DNA of 64,000 nt. Source: an uncultured Bacillota bacterium. GTDB taxonomy: Bacteria > Bacillota > Clostridia > Lachnospirales > CAG-274. Made by a program: the position numbers and the translations under genes. The notes beneath the pieces are model-generated. The model did not search any database, was not told where the DNA came from, and saw nothing but the letters and a program-made list of their open reading frames with translations. Within the stretch, counting starts at the first letter, position 1, and each line of letters starts with the position of its first letter. Location: assembly GCA_958426775.1 (NCBI GenBank), contig CATZZP010000009.1:8961-72960 (forward strand), in the 5' to 3' direction. Positions 17,017 to 25,360 of the stretch are shown piece by piece.

Positions 17017-17045
17017 TTGATAAATACTTAATTTTATTATATAAT
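17017..17045 (+). promoter_or_regulatory. sigma-A-type promoter of the ferredoxin gene
   Basis: TTGATA, a 17-bp spacer, then TATAAT. The start codon is 45 bp downstream of the -10 box, and the spacing is ideal for a housekeeping promoter. Confidence 0.75.
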
Positions 17046-17090
17046 ATAGCCATAGGTAAAACCTAATATTTTTTTATGGAGGTGCTTATT

Positions 17091-17261
17091 ATGGCATATA
17101 CTATTACTGATGATTGTATTTCTTGCGGTGCATGTGCATCTGAATGTCCTGTTAGCTGTATTTCAGAGGGCGACGGTAAGTATGTTATCGATGCAGGCTC
17201 TTGCATAGATTGTGGTACTTGTGCAGGTACATGTCCTGTAGGAGCTCCTGTTCAGGAATAA
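17091..17261 (+). CDS. 2[4Fe-4S] clostridial-type ferredoxin
   Basis: A 56-residue electron carrier with two CxxCxxCxxxCP motifs (CISCGACASECP and CIDCGTCAGTCP), each binding a [4Fe-4S] cluster. The ATG at 17091 is preceded by GGAGGTG, so the in-frame ATG at 17076, which contains that site, is rejected. It is a likely partner of the [FeFe] hydrogenase encoded at 45.9-50 kb, of pyruvate:ferredoxin oxidoreductase and of other anaerobic enzymes. It is a single-gene unit with its own promoter and terminator. Confidence 0.95.
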   Translation: MAYTITDDCISCGACASECPVSCISEGDGKYVIDAGSCIDCGTCAGTCPVGAPVQE

Positions 17262-17282
17262 TTTATGGGATTAAAACGCTTC

Positions 17283-17310
17283 AAAAAAGACCCTTTTCTG
17301 GGTCTTTTTT
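17283..17310. terminator. bidirectional terminator between ferredoxin and amidase genes
   Basis: A perfect 11-bp stem, AAAAAAGACCC/GGGTCTTTTTT, that can serve both convergent genes. Confidence 0.9.
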
Positions 17311-17332
17311 GTTTTACACAGGTAATTTTTTC

Positions 17333-17866
17333 TTAAATCGGGGCAAACTCAAATATACCGTTTGCTATACCCTGTGCACAAAGCTGTCTGAAGCTTGCTG
17401 TAGCCAGCTTTTGTGCGTCCTGAGGGTTAGAAAGCAAGGCAAGCTCTACCAGTATTGCAGGCATATTTGTAAGGCGTAAAACAGCAAAGTTAGCCTGAAA
17501 TGTACCGATATTATACAGACCTGTTTCCTCTGCAAGGGCATTGTTTACGGTAATTGCAAAGTTCTGTGATGTAGTACCCTCTCTGTAGTAAAAGGTTTCA
17601 CAGCCGGTGTATACAGGGTTTACATTTGAATTGCAGTGTATACTAACAAAGTAATCGGCATTCCATTCATTAGCCATATTGGCTCTTTGGGCAAGGCTTA
17701 CGGTTTCATCACCCGTTCTGGAAAAATTAACCGTATAGCCTGCCTGTTGTAAAAGTCTGCCCAACCTCAATGCCACATCAAGGTTTACCTCTGCCTCCAC
17801 TACTCCGTTCACCCCTACCGCTCCCGGATTATTGCCGCCATGTCCGGGGTCAATAAAAATTCTCAT
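17333..17866 (-). CDS. N-acetylmuramoyl-L-alanine amidase (Amidase_3)
   Basis: A 177-residue single-domain zinc amidase that cleaves the bond between N-acetylmuramic acid and the stem peptide. IDPGHGG (zinc His8), a conserved Glu near 24, VSIHCNS (zinc His) and the late ILVELALLSN (catalytic Glu) are all present. There is no signal peptide, wall-binding domain or membrane helix. It may be released by lysis, exported another way, or act in the forespore or mother cell, as some CwlD-like enzymes do. No phage genes are nearby. Confidence 0.9.
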   Translation of the reverse strand: MRIFIDPGHGGNNPGAVGVNGVVEAEVNLDVALRLGRLLQQAGYTVNFSRTGDETVSLAQRANMANEWNADYFVSIHCNSNVNPVYTGCETFYYREGTTSQNFAITVNNALAEETGLYNIGTFQANFAVLRLTNMPAILVELALLSNPQDAQKLATASFRQLCAQGIANGIFEFAPI

Positions 17867-18136
17867 ATAAATTCTCCCATATAATATATCTAAACTATTA
17901 TATGCACTTAAAGAAAAAATGCTAACCTATATTAAAATAAAATTAGAAAAAAGCCTCTAACTATCAGAAAAATGAAAAGAAAATTACATCAAAATTAAGG
18001 AATTATTAAACCTTTCTAAGAAGGAGATTGTTCACACCTTGTTAACATTTTATTCATAATACCCTTTTATAATCAACCTTGAAAACAAAACAAGGTAAGT
18101 AAAACAACCTTACAAATTGAACAGGAGGTTATCACT

Positions 18137-19582
18137 ATGAGTGAAAATGAAAATAAGTTTAATTTAGATACAGACGATAATTTTGAGAGCCTCAACAAGG
18201 ACACCTTAACAGATAACGAGGATATGAATATTACAGATGATATTTCCGCAGATAATGAACACTTTGTGGCTGACACTACAGACAGCCCTGAGCTTGATAA
18301 TGAAGACTTTGAGGCTGACACTACAGACAGCCCTAAGCTTGATAACGATGAAATCATTGATGACACAGAGGGGCTTGAGTTTAACGCTGAAAAAGAGCCT
18401 GTTGCAGAAAAGCCTAAAAACCGTAACGCCTACAAGCGTACAATAGCCTTAGGTCTTGCAGGTACAATTTTCTGCGGTGCTTCACTGGGTCTTTCCTTAG
18501 GTGTAGGTCTTAATATATCAAAAAACCTTTTTGTAAACGGTATAAGCAATTTTTCCTTTGCAGAGGATACCGACGAGGATGCAACAATTACAGCCTCACC
18601 TACAGGCTTAAACCTTAATGCCTCAGAGGACTCTGTTGCTACACTTTTTGAAAATGTTAAGGACTCTGTTGTAAACATTTCAATTACGGTGCAAACCTCA
18701 AACTTCTTTCAGACCTATGAAAGCACCGGTTCAGGTTCAGGTATAATTTACTCACAGGATGATGAAAAGGTTTTTATTGTTACTAATAACCACGTTGTAG
18801 ACGGTGCTTCAAGTGTTAAAATTTCTATTACAGGCTCTGAGCAGGTAAATGCAAGTCTTGTAGGTAAGGATGCCGGCTCTGATTTGGCAGTTATATCAGT
18901 CCTTAAAAGCGACCTTCAAGCAGCGGGCATCAGCTCCGTAACTCCTGCCACCTTCGGCAACAGCGATAATTTAGAGGTAGGCGAGTTTGTAATTGCTATA
19001 GGTAACGCCTTAGGACAGGGTAAAACCGCTACCAGAGGTATTATAAGTGCAGTAAACAAGGAAATCAATATTGACGGTAAGCAGCTTACCGTGCTTCAGA
19101 CAGATGCAGCTATTAACCCCGGTAACAGCGGCGGTGCCCTTGTTAATACAGCAGGTGAGGTAATAGGCATTAACACAGCTAAGTTTTCAAGCTCAAGTGT
19201 TGAGGGTACAGGCTTTGCCATACCAACCTCTGTTGCAAAAAGCATAATTGATGAGCTTATGGAAAATGGTACTGTTGACAAGCCATACCTTGGTATACAG
19301 GTTTACACCATTGATGAACAGTTTAAGCGTATTTACAATATAAGCTATAACGGTGTATTTGTAACAAACGTTGAGCAGAACAGCTCAGCTGAGCAGGCAG
19401 GCTTACAGGTAAGCGACATTATTACAGGCATAAACGGACAAACCATAACTACAGGTGATGAACTTTCCTCTGCTATAAGCAAGCTTAAATCAGGTGACAA
19501 AATAACTCTTTCAATTATAAGAAACGGCTACACACCAATGACATTAACAGCAACCCTTGCTAATCAAAATGAGCAGTTTTGA
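18137..19582 (+). CDS. HtrA/DegP-like serine protease with PDZ domain (copy 1)
   Basis: A 481-residue membrane-anchored trypsin-like protease for extracytoplasmic protein quality control. An acidic cytoplasmic N-terminus (about 1-95) contains a duplicated 17-residue unit built on ADTTDSP-LDN. One membrane helix (about 98-122) is followed by the protease domain with His (TNNHVVDGA), Asp (DLAVISV) and Ser (NPGNSGGALV), and a C-terminal PDZ domain (about 385-475). A candidate -10 box TATAAT is at 18068; I cannot assign a convincing -35. AGGAGGT precedes the ATG. A paralogue follows 28 bases downstream, in the same operon. Confidence 0.93.
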   Translation: MSENENKFNLDTDDNFESLNKDTLTDNEDMNITDDISADNEHFVADTTDSPELDNEDFEADTTDSPKLDNDEIIDDTEGLEFNAEKEPVAEKPKNRNAYKRTIALGLAGTIFCGASLGLSLGVGLNISKNLFVNGISNFSFAEDTDEDATITASPTGLNLNASEDSVATLFENVKDSVVNISITVQTSNFFQTYESTGSGSGIIYSQDDEKVFIVTNNHVVDGASSVKISITGSEQVNASLVGKDAGSDLAVISVLKSDLQAAGISSVTPATFGNSDNLEVGEFVIAIGNALGQGKTATRGIISAVNKEINIDGKQLTVLQTDAAINPGNSGGALVNTAGEVIGINTAKFSSSSVEGTGFAIPTSVAKSIIDELMENGTVDKPYLGIQVYTIDEQFKRIYNISYNGVFVTNVEQNSSAEQAGLQVSDIITGINGQTITTGDELSSAISKLKSGDKITLSIIRNGYTPMTLTATLANQNEQF

Positions 19583-19610
19583 TTTTAATAAATAAAGGAG
19601 GATTACAGTT

Positions 19611-20825
19611 ATGAACAACGAATTTGATAACAATACACATAAGGAAAAAAGCTTCGGCAAGCGTTTTGCCTTAATGGCAACAAAAACCATATGCTTTGGT
19701 CTTGTAGCAGGCTTTGTATTTGGCTTTTCCGTTCCCTTTGCAAGCGGATATTTAGCACCTAAAATTCAGGAAAAGTTTTCTAACAACAGTCAGGAGCTTA
19801 CTGTTTCAACCTTAGGTGATACAGATATTACCTCATCAAACAACCTTGAAACAGTTTCTATGGACGAGGCATCTGCAAACACTATTGAGGTTATTAAAAA
19901 GGTTAAGCCTTCTGTTGTGTGTATTACCTCGGTTTCACAGTCACAAAACATTTTTAACCAGGTTTATGAAACAGAGGGTTCAGGCTCAGGTATTATGTTC
20001 TATAAGGATGATACCAATGTTTATATAGCTACAAACAACCATGTTATAAGCGGTGCAAGCAGTGTTAATATATCAATCAACGATTCTGACCAGCTTATCC
20101 CGGCTTCTCTTGTAGGTAAGGAGTCAAGCTCGGATTTAGCAGTTATCTCTGTTAAAATCTCAGATATAACAGCGGCAGGAATAAATAATATTCAGCTTGC
20201 TACCTTTGGTGACTCTGACAGCCTTCAGGTAGGCGAGTCCGTAATTGCAATCGGCAATGCCTTGGGTAACGGTAATACTGCAACGGCAGGTATAGTAAGT
20301 ACGGTACAAAAGGATGTTAATATAGACGGTAAAAAGCTTTCGGTTATTCAGACAGATGCGGCTATTAACCCCGGTAACAGCGGCGGTGCCCTTGTAAACA
20401 GCAAGGGTCAGGTAATAGGCATTAACACAGCTAAAATTGCCCTTACAGATGTAGAGGGTATAGGCTACAGTATTGCCTCAAACGTGGCAAAGCCTATTAT
20501 TGAACAGCTTATGAACAGCACCGACACACCAAGCCTTGGTGTATATATCACTACTATTACAGAGGACGTTGCAAGCCAGTACAACCTTCCTCAGGCAGGC
20601 GTGCTTATTCAGCAGGTAATAGAGGGTGGCAGTGCCTATAACTCAGGTCTTAAGGCAGGGGATATAGTAACAGCTTACAACGGTACACCTATCTTTACCT
20701 CCGACCAGCTGATAAGTGCTGTTAAGGAATCCTCGGTAGGCGGTACGGCAACCCTTACGATAATAAGAGACGGTCAGACTAAAACAATAACCGTTAAGCT
20801 GACAAAATCTAATACCGCTTTCTGA
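19611..20825 (+). CDS. HtrA/DegP-like serine protease with PDZ domain (copy 2)
   Basis: A 404-residue paralogue of the preceding gene. It has a short basic cytoplasmic N-terminus, a membrane helix (about 22-45), and the same triad motifs (TNNHVISGA, DLAVISV, NPGNSGGALV) and PDZ domain. It lacks the long acidic N-terminal extension of copy 1, so the two differ mainly on the cytoplasmic side. AAAGGAGG precedes the ATG. Tandem duplication is likely, with later divergence of the N-terminus and PDZ domain (substrate range inferred, not shown). Confidence 0.93.
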   Translation: MNNEFDNNTHKEKSFGKRFALMATKTICFGLVAGFVFGFSVPFASGYLAPKIQEKFSNNSQELTVSTLGDTDITSSNNLETVSMDEASANTIEVIKKVKPSVVCITSVSQSQNIFNQVYETEGSGSGIMFYKDDTNVYIATNNHVISGASSVNISINDSDQLIPASLVGKESSSDLAVISVKISDITAAGINNIQLATFGDSDSLQVGESVIAIGNALGNGNTATAGIVSTVQKDVNIDGKKLSVIQTDAAINPGNSGGALVNSKGQVIGINTAKIALTDVEGIGYSIASNVAKPIIEQLMNSTDTPSLGVYITTITEDVASQYNLPQAGVLIQQVIEGGSAYNSGLKAGDIVTAYNGTPIFTSDQLISAVKESSVGGTATLTIIRDGQTKTITVKLTKSNTAF

Positions 20826-20920
20826 TAATCGGTAAATTTATTCGAACAATCCCCAAAATATATAATATTTTTGTATATTTTGCATATAGAATTTAACATT
20901 TTATTGTGTTATTATAAATT

Positions 20921-20973
20921 AAGCTGATGTAGGCAATCATATTTTTAATATGGTGTTTTCATCAGCTTTTTTT
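20921..20973 (+). terminator. hairpin and T-run upstream of the alcohol dehydrogenase gene
   Basis: AAGCTGATG (20921-20929) pairs with CATCAGCTT (20960-20968), followed by TTTTTTTC. It is most simply the terminator of the htrA pair, 95 bp after the stop. Because it precedes the dehydrogenase start by only 30 bp, it might also act as a leader attenuator. Confidence 0.6.
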
Positions 20974-21004
20974 CATATTAAAAAGGATAAATCGGAAGCA
21001 ATTT

Positions 21005-22120
21005 ATGAAACAATTTAAAATAAGTCCAGTTATTTCTGTTATAGATACCTGTAAGGAATTTGCAGAGAGCTTTAATATAAATGAAAATGATTTACTTGTA
21101 ATAGGTGAACATACCTATAACGACTATTTCAAGGCACTTGACACCAAGGCTAAGGTCGTGTATCTTCGCAACTACGGAAACGGAGAGCCAAGTGATGAAA
21201 TGGTAGATAAAATGTATGCCGATGTTTCAAAAATAAACTATAACAGAGTAATTGCCGTAGGCGGAGGCAGTATACTTGACGTAGCTAAGCTTTTTGTACT
21301 TAAAAATATCTCCCCCGCCCTTGATTTATTCGAGCGGAGATTACCTATAGAGCGTGAAAAGGAACTTATACTTGTGCCAACCACCTGCGGCACAGGCAGC
21401 GAGGTTACAAATATATCTATTTTAGAGTTAAAAAACAGACATACAAAATTCGGTCTTGCAGTAGATGAGCTTTATGCAAATAATGCTGTGCTTATCCCTG
21501 AGCTTTTACAGTCCCTGCCTTTTAAGTTTTTTGCCGCAAGCTCCATAGACGCCTTTGTTCACGCTATAGAGTCCTATTTATCGCCTAAGGCTACGCCTTT
21601 TTCGGAAACCTTTTCCTTAAAGGCTATGGAAATGATTTTAACAGGCTACAAGGCTATTGCAAAAAACGGTCCTGAGGCAAGGCTTCCTTATTTGGGGGAC
21701 TATCTTACGGCAAGTGCCTTTGCAGGTATTGCTTTCGGTAATGCAGGTACAGGTGCAGTACACGCTATGAGTTACCCCTTAGGAGGCATATATCATGTAC
21801 CTCACGGCGAGGCTAACTATGCTATGTTTACAGGTGTATTCAAGACCTATCAGCAGCTTAATCCTACAGGCAAAATTGCAGGGCTTAACAAATTTCTTTC
21901 AGATATACTTGACTGTAATGAAGATGAGGTATACGAAAGTATTGAGGTTTTATTCAATCATCTGATAGATAAAAAGCCTCTTCGTGAATACGGTGTCAGG
22001 GAGGATGAGCTTATGGACTTTACGGTTTCCGTTCTTGAAAAACAACAGCGGCTTATGGCAAACAACTACACTACACTTGACAAAGACACGGTTTACTCCA
22101 TATACAAAAAGCTTTATTAA
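21005..22120 (+). CDS. iron-type alcohol dehydrogenase, 4-hydroxybutyrate dehydrogenase-like
   Basis: A 371-residue group III (Fe-ADH) enzyme. The NAD-binding GGGSILDVAK is near residue 80 and PTTCGTGSEVTN near 125. Metal ligands fall in SIDAFVHAIES and in AMSYPLGGIYHVPHGEAN. Length and the N-terminal region resemble clostridial 4-hydroxybutyrate dehydrogenases, which interconvert succinate semialdehyde and 4-hydroxybutyrate on the route to butyrate. No other gene of that route is adjacent, so an alcohol dehydrogenase with another substrate remains possible. A GGAAG ribosome binding site precedes the start, and a broken AraC-type regulator follows. Confidence 0.82.
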   Translation: MKQFKISPVISVIDTCKEFAESFNINENDLLVIGEHTYNDYFKALDTKAKVVYLRNYGNGEPSDEMVDKMYADVSKINYNRVIAVGGGSILDVAKLFVLKNISPALDLFERRLPIEREKELILVPTTCGTGSEVTNISILELKNRHTKFGLAVDELYANNAVLIPELLQSLPFKFFAASSIDAFVHAIESYLSPKATPFSETFSLKAMEMILTGYKAIAKNGPEARLPYLGDYLTASAFAGIAFGNAGTGAVHAMSYPLGGIYHVPHGEANYAMFTGVFKTYQQLNPTGKIAGLNKFLSDILDCNEDEVYESIEVLFNHLIDKKPLREYGVREDELMDFTVSVLEKQQRLMANNYTTLDKDTVYSIYKKLY

Positions 22121-22134
22121 TAATTTTTATGCAA

Positions 22135-22174
22135 GGGTGCATACATTCAGCTCAGGCTGTGTATGCCCCTTTTT
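22135..22174 (+). terminator. terminator after the alcohol dehydrogenase gene
   Basis: GGGTGCATAC pairs, with one bulge, with GTATGCCCC, followed by TTTTTC, 15 bp past the stop codon. Confidence 0.75.
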
Positions 22175-22193
22175 CATTTCGGGAGGTGAAAAA

Positions 22194-23242
22194 ATGTACC
22201 GCATATCAACAATTACTGCCAATGAAAAAACTGTCGACAGTATTCTGCATTCCCCTTTATAGAAAACAAGGTCGGACTTTGAATATGTGGGAACTCTGAC
22301 TGATGAAAGCAATACAATAGACTTTCTTAAAAATACCCGTACCTCCATGGTATTTATTGACACTGACGGAAGAAGCCCTCTTGAAATGCCTGTTATTAAG
22401 CATATTAAGTGTGTGTTGCCCGAGGTTTATATTGTACTTTTAAGCAACGACAACAGCTGCAAAACCGTAAGAGAAGGCTTTATTTCAGGTATATTCGACT
22501 ATATGGTTATACCCTTTACAAATTCCGATTTAGAAGATGTATTATTACGACTTTACTCCCACTTAGGTGAAAAATATATCTTTGACACCTTGAACGAAGC
22601 TATTGAACCTATTATAGCTAATATTGAAACAGGCTGTAAGGATATAGCCCCCTATTGTAATAAGGCTGTAAGGAGCATTTACAAGGAATATTCTACTAAT
22701 ACTATTGCCGGGTTTATGGTTTCCGAAAAGGTAAAAACCTATATTTATGATGAGATTTTAAGAAAAATTCCCTGGCTAAGACAATTTACCTTCAAGTATA
22801 ACTTTATACACTCTACAGGTACTTTACTAAGGATGAAAATACGATTTGTGCAGAATGGTCAGAGCATTTTCAAGCTATCTGTGATACAGTAAAAAGATAC
22901 TCCATGCTTAACAACTCGCTTATCAGCAATATAGGATATTATGTAATAAACCATGTTGATGAGCATTTATCCCTTGAAACTGTTTCAAATGCTGTATTTT
23001 TAAACAAAAGCTATATAAGCCATATATTCAAAAAAATATCCGGCATCAGCTTTGTAAGCTTTATTACAAACGTTAAGATTGATAGGGCTTGTATACTGCT
23101 TACGGACCCTCACCTAAAGATATATGAAATTGCCGCAAGAATAGGCTACAACAACCCTGAATATTTCAGCAGAGTCTTTAAGGCAGCTACAGGTATTACA
23201 CCTAATCAATATCGCAATAAGTTTAAGATTAAGGAAACTTAA
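22194..23242 (+). pseudogene. AraC-family two-domain regulator, interrupted by a stop and a frameshift
   Basis: A GGGAGGTG site precedes the ATG at 22194. The frame is cut by an in-frame TAG at 22260-22262 after 22 codons. It then continues in the same frame through a receiver-like domain (VFIDTDGRSPLE...IFDYMVIPFTNSDLE) to about 22795, where the coding frame shifts. The homologous sequence resumes in another frame (DENTICAEWSEHF, about 22830), leading into an intact AraC helix-turn-helix pair (LSLETVSNAVFLNKSYIS and IYEIAARIGYNNPEYFSRVF) that ends at 23242. The intact gene would encode about 349 residues. Two separate lesions argue for a true pseudogene over a single sequencing error. It may once have controlled the upstream dehydrogenase. 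Confidence 0.8.
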
Positions 23243-23314
23243 AAGGGACTGTCAAAATTTGAACTGGCCCCCAAAAGTCAGACTTTTTGGGTCACATCAA
23301 TCAACAGTCCCTTT
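23242..23314. terminator. bidirectional terminator with an IS-end-like insert in its loop
   Basis: The outer arms AAAGGGACTGT (23242-23252) and ACAGTCCCTTT (23304-23314) are perfect complements between the convergent regulator and thyX genes. The 51-base loop holds a second hairpin (CCCAAAAAGTC on one strand) that resembles an IS3-family end. Confidence 0.75.
23261..23283. mobile_element. IS3-family-like terminal sequence, isolated remnant
   Basis: The 23 bases match the sequence at 63947-63969 at 20 of 23 positions and contain the ACTGRCCCCCAA-AGT-AGAC pattern typical of IS150-type IS3 element ends. There is no transposase and no partner end here, so at most a footprint remains. Confidence 0.4.
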
Positions 23315-23319
23315 AATTA

Positions 23320-23937
23320 TTATATATCTCCAAATAAAACAGGTAATTTCTCCCGAAGCTCTTCAAGAAGAGCCTTACTTATTTCTCTTATCTGAGGATG
23401 AGCCGCAGGAGAGGTTCTTAACTTAAAGTAATGTCTCCACTCACGCATATTCATAGTAACAACAATTTCTGTCTTAAGGCTGTTAGGCAATATGCTTCTT
23501 GCCTCCTCAGGCTTAGCACCTGCCTCAATCATCTTATTATATACACTTTCAATATATTCCATAGACTCAAGCCACATTTTATAATTATCGCTGTCCTCTG
23601 ACCAGAAGCAGGGCTTAATAAAGGTAAGCTCATTACCGAATTTATCCTGGCTGTAATTACAGTAACGGGTGCTTTCCTGGCTATAGCTTGCAATCCTATG
23701 CCTTACAAGCTCATGGGTAACACCCCTGTCACATATAAACCTTACTGTAAGCTTTTCATGCTCTAATACTGACTCATGCCCACGCTTAATAATGTTGGCA
23801 ATAAACTTTTCCGCAGTACCGTCTCCTATTTTGCCCTCACTTTTATAGCAGGTACGTCCTGCCTTTTCAATAGTGAGCATTATCCTTTGCGGATTTATCT
23901 CATCCTCTATAATATAATAGGGTTTAATTATCTTCAT
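23320..23937 (-). CDS. thyX: flavin-dependent thymidylate synthase
   Basis: A 205-residue enzyme that makes dTMP from dUMP using FAD, NADPH and methylene-tetrahydrofolate. The signature RHRxxSxxxxSxRY is seen as RHRIASYSQESTRY near residue 79, with HESVLEH upstream and NSLKTEIVVTMNMREWRHYFKLR downstream. It starts 2 bases after the recR stop and probably shares its transcript. No thyA lies in this window. Confidence 0.95.
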   Translation of the reverse strand: MKIIKPYYIIEDEINPQRIMLTIEKAGRTCYKSEGKIGDGTAEKFIANIIKRGHESVLEHEKLTVRFICDRGVTHELVRHRIASYSQESTRYCNYSQDKFGNELTFIKPCFWSEDSDNYKMWLESMEYIESVYNKMIEAGAKPEEARSILPNSLKTEIVVTMNMREWRHYFKLRTSPAAHPQIREISKALLEELREKLPVLFGDI

Positions 23938-23939
23938 AT

Positions 23940-24536
23940 TTACATTTCCCTTCTGCCCTCTAAGGCTCTTGAGAGAGTAACCTCGTCAACATACTCTAAA
24001 TCACTGCCTACAGGCACACCGTTTGCAATACGGCTGACCTTTATACCCAAAGGCTTAATTAAACGACAAAGGTACATTGCCGTAGTTTCACCCTCAACAC
24101 TTGTGCCTGTTGCCAGAATAACCTCCTGAGTATTTTCATTAAGCCTTGCAAGTAATTCCTTAATACGCAAATCATCGGCAGTAATATCCTTCATGGGTGA
24201 TATTGTACCGTGAAGGATATGATATAGCCCCTTAAACTCCTTTGTTTTTTCGTATGCCGCCATATCCCTTGGCTCCTCTACCACCATAATAAGGTCAGGA
24301 TTACGCTTTGGATTTGCACACACCACACAAGGGTCACTGTCCGTAAGGTTACAGCAGATTGAGCAGTACCTTACATTCTCCTTAGCTTCAATTATACTGT
24401 TTGCAAGCTGAATAGCATTTTCTTTAGGCATATTAAGTATATGAAAGGCAAGCCGTTGAGCTGTCTTTCTCCCTACACCGGGTAATCTTGACAGCTCCTC
24501 AATCAGCTTTGTTACATAATTTCCGTAGTAATTCAT
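23940..24536 (-). CDS. recR: recombination mediator protein RecR
   Basis: A 198-residue protein that works with RecO and RecF to load RecA at gaps. It has an N-terminal helix-hairpin-helix (LPGVGRKTAQRLAF), a zinc finger (CSICCNLTDSDPCVVC, about 55-70) and a Toprim domain (VVEEPRDMAAYEKT). GGAGTG precedes the ATG. The ybaB-recR order is standard; dnaX, usual further upstream, is absent and a spore-type gene and rbgA lie there instead. Confidence 0.95.
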   Translation of the reverse strand: MNYYGNYVTKLIEELSRLPGVGRKTAQRLAFHILNMPKENAIQLANSIIEAKENVRYCSICCNLTDSDPCVVCANPKRNPDLIMVVEEPRDMAAYEKTKEFKGLYHILHGTISPMKDITADDLRIKELLARLNENTQEVILATGTSVEGETTAMYLCRLIKPLGIKVSRIANGVPVGSDLEYVDEVTLSRALEGRREM

Positions 24537-24552
24537 TAAAGTTCACTCCGTA

Positions 24553-24909
24553 TCAGAAAAGACCGCCCGGAATACCTGTGCCTGTAATCTGTCCCATAGT
24601 GCTTGTAACAGCATCATCAGCCTGTCTTATAGCCTCGTTTACAGCTGTAAGCACCAAATCCTGAAGCATCTCCACATCATCAGGGTCAACTACATCAGGG
24701 TTAATTTCAATAGACTTGATTACCTTTTTACCTGTGATTACAACCTTAACAGCACCGCCGCCGCTTGTAACCTCAAATTCCTTTAACTCTAAATCCTGCT
24801 GAGCTTGTTCCATTTGCTTTTGCATTTTTTGAGCCTGCTTCATAAGGTTATTCATATTCATACCACCCATGCCGCCGAAGCCGCCCATACCGCCGCGTCC
24901 TTTTGCCAT
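24553..24909 (-). CDS. YbaB/EbfC family nucleoid-associated protein
   Basis: A 118-residue DNA-binding protein with a Gly/Met-rich N-terminus (GRGGMGGFGGMGGMNMNN), a helix of MQKQMEQAQQDLELKEF, the conserved VTSGGGAVKVVITG beta hairpin and the C-terminal VNEAIRQADD helix. It is typically a homodimer that binds DNA like tweezers and is co-transcribed with recR, as here (16-base gap). AAGGAGG precedes the ATG. Confidence 0.94.
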   Translation of the reverse strand: MAKGRGGMGGFGGMGGMNMNNLMKQAQKMQKQMEQAQQDLELKEFEVTSGGGAVKVVITGKKVIKSIEINPDVVDPDDVEMLQDLVLTAVNEAIRQADDAVTSTMGQITGTGIPGGLF

Positions 24910-25014
24910 TGTAAAATCCTCCTTAAATTCAAGTCAATATTTATGACCGTACTTATTACATTATATTGTATATTCTATATTTTTTCAAGTATGAATTGGT
25001 TTCTATGTAATATA

Positions 25015-25040
25015 GAAAAGAGCTACCTATTAGTAGCCCT
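25015..25040 (-). terminator. terminator after the small spore-type gene
   Basis: On the minus strand AGGGCTAC/GTAGCTCT forms an 8-bp stem (one G-T pair) with a 6-base loop, followed by TTTCTAT. It starts 15 bp past the stop codon. Confidence 0.7.
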
Positions 25041-25054
25041 TTCCTTGCAGACCT

Positions 25055-25219
25055 TTATCTGCTGTTCTTGTTTGCCTTTTCGGAGTGATTGTCAGACTTC
25101 TTATCCATATCAGCACCAAGCTCATTTGCAAACTCTACTCTGTTAGAGCGTGATTGCTCTGCTCGGTCTGACTGTCTGTTAGACCTGTTTGACTTATTAT
25201 CACTTCTGTTACTCTCCAT
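25055..25219 (-). CDS. 54-residue Asn/Ser/Arg-rich protein, SASP-like
   Basis: A short gene with an excellent ribosome binding site (AAGGAGGAACTTTCT-ATG) and its own terminator. The protein is very hydrophilic; its first 26 residues are almost only Ser, Asn, Arg, Asp, Gln and Lys. The segment VEFANEL (about 28-34) matches the shape of the site where the germination protease GPR cuts small acid-soluble spore proteins (E-F/I-A-x-E). Gamma-type SASPs have this polar, site-bearing composition, so a role as a spore amino-acid store is the best guess. I could not find a convincing sigma-G promoter. The family call is inference; that it is a real gene is more secure. Confidence 0.6.
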   Translation of the reverse strand: MESNRSDNKSNRSNRQSDRAEQSRSNRVEFANELGADMDKKSDNHSEKANKNSR

Positions 25220-25270
25220 TAGAAAGTTCCTCCTTAAAAAAGCTTAAAACATCTGTATTTCAGACTGCAT

Positions 25271-25307
25271 AGCTGCAAGCTGAAACACAGCTGTCTAATA
25301 TGCAGCT
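25271..25307. other. nested inverted repeat between rbgA and the SASP-like gene
   Basis: The outer arms AGCTGCA/TGCAGCT (25271-25277 and 25301-25307) enclose AGCTG/CAGCT (25278-25282 and 25288-25292). There is no T-run on either side, so it is not a standard terminator. It could be an operator or an RNA structure in the leader of the SASP-like gene. Confidence 0.45.
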
Positions 25308-25360
25308 TAACTACTGCTCTATTATTATTATCAAGGAGAGTTTTTTATATTCATATTTTT

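Noticed and set aside
17333..17866. Prophage lysin
   Set aside because: It has an amidase domain only, with no holin, tail or other phage gene nearby.
22260..22262. In-frame TAG as a possible recoded codon (read-through)
   Set aside because: A second, independent frame change downstream and no sign of pyrrolysine or suppressor genes here make decay the simpler view.
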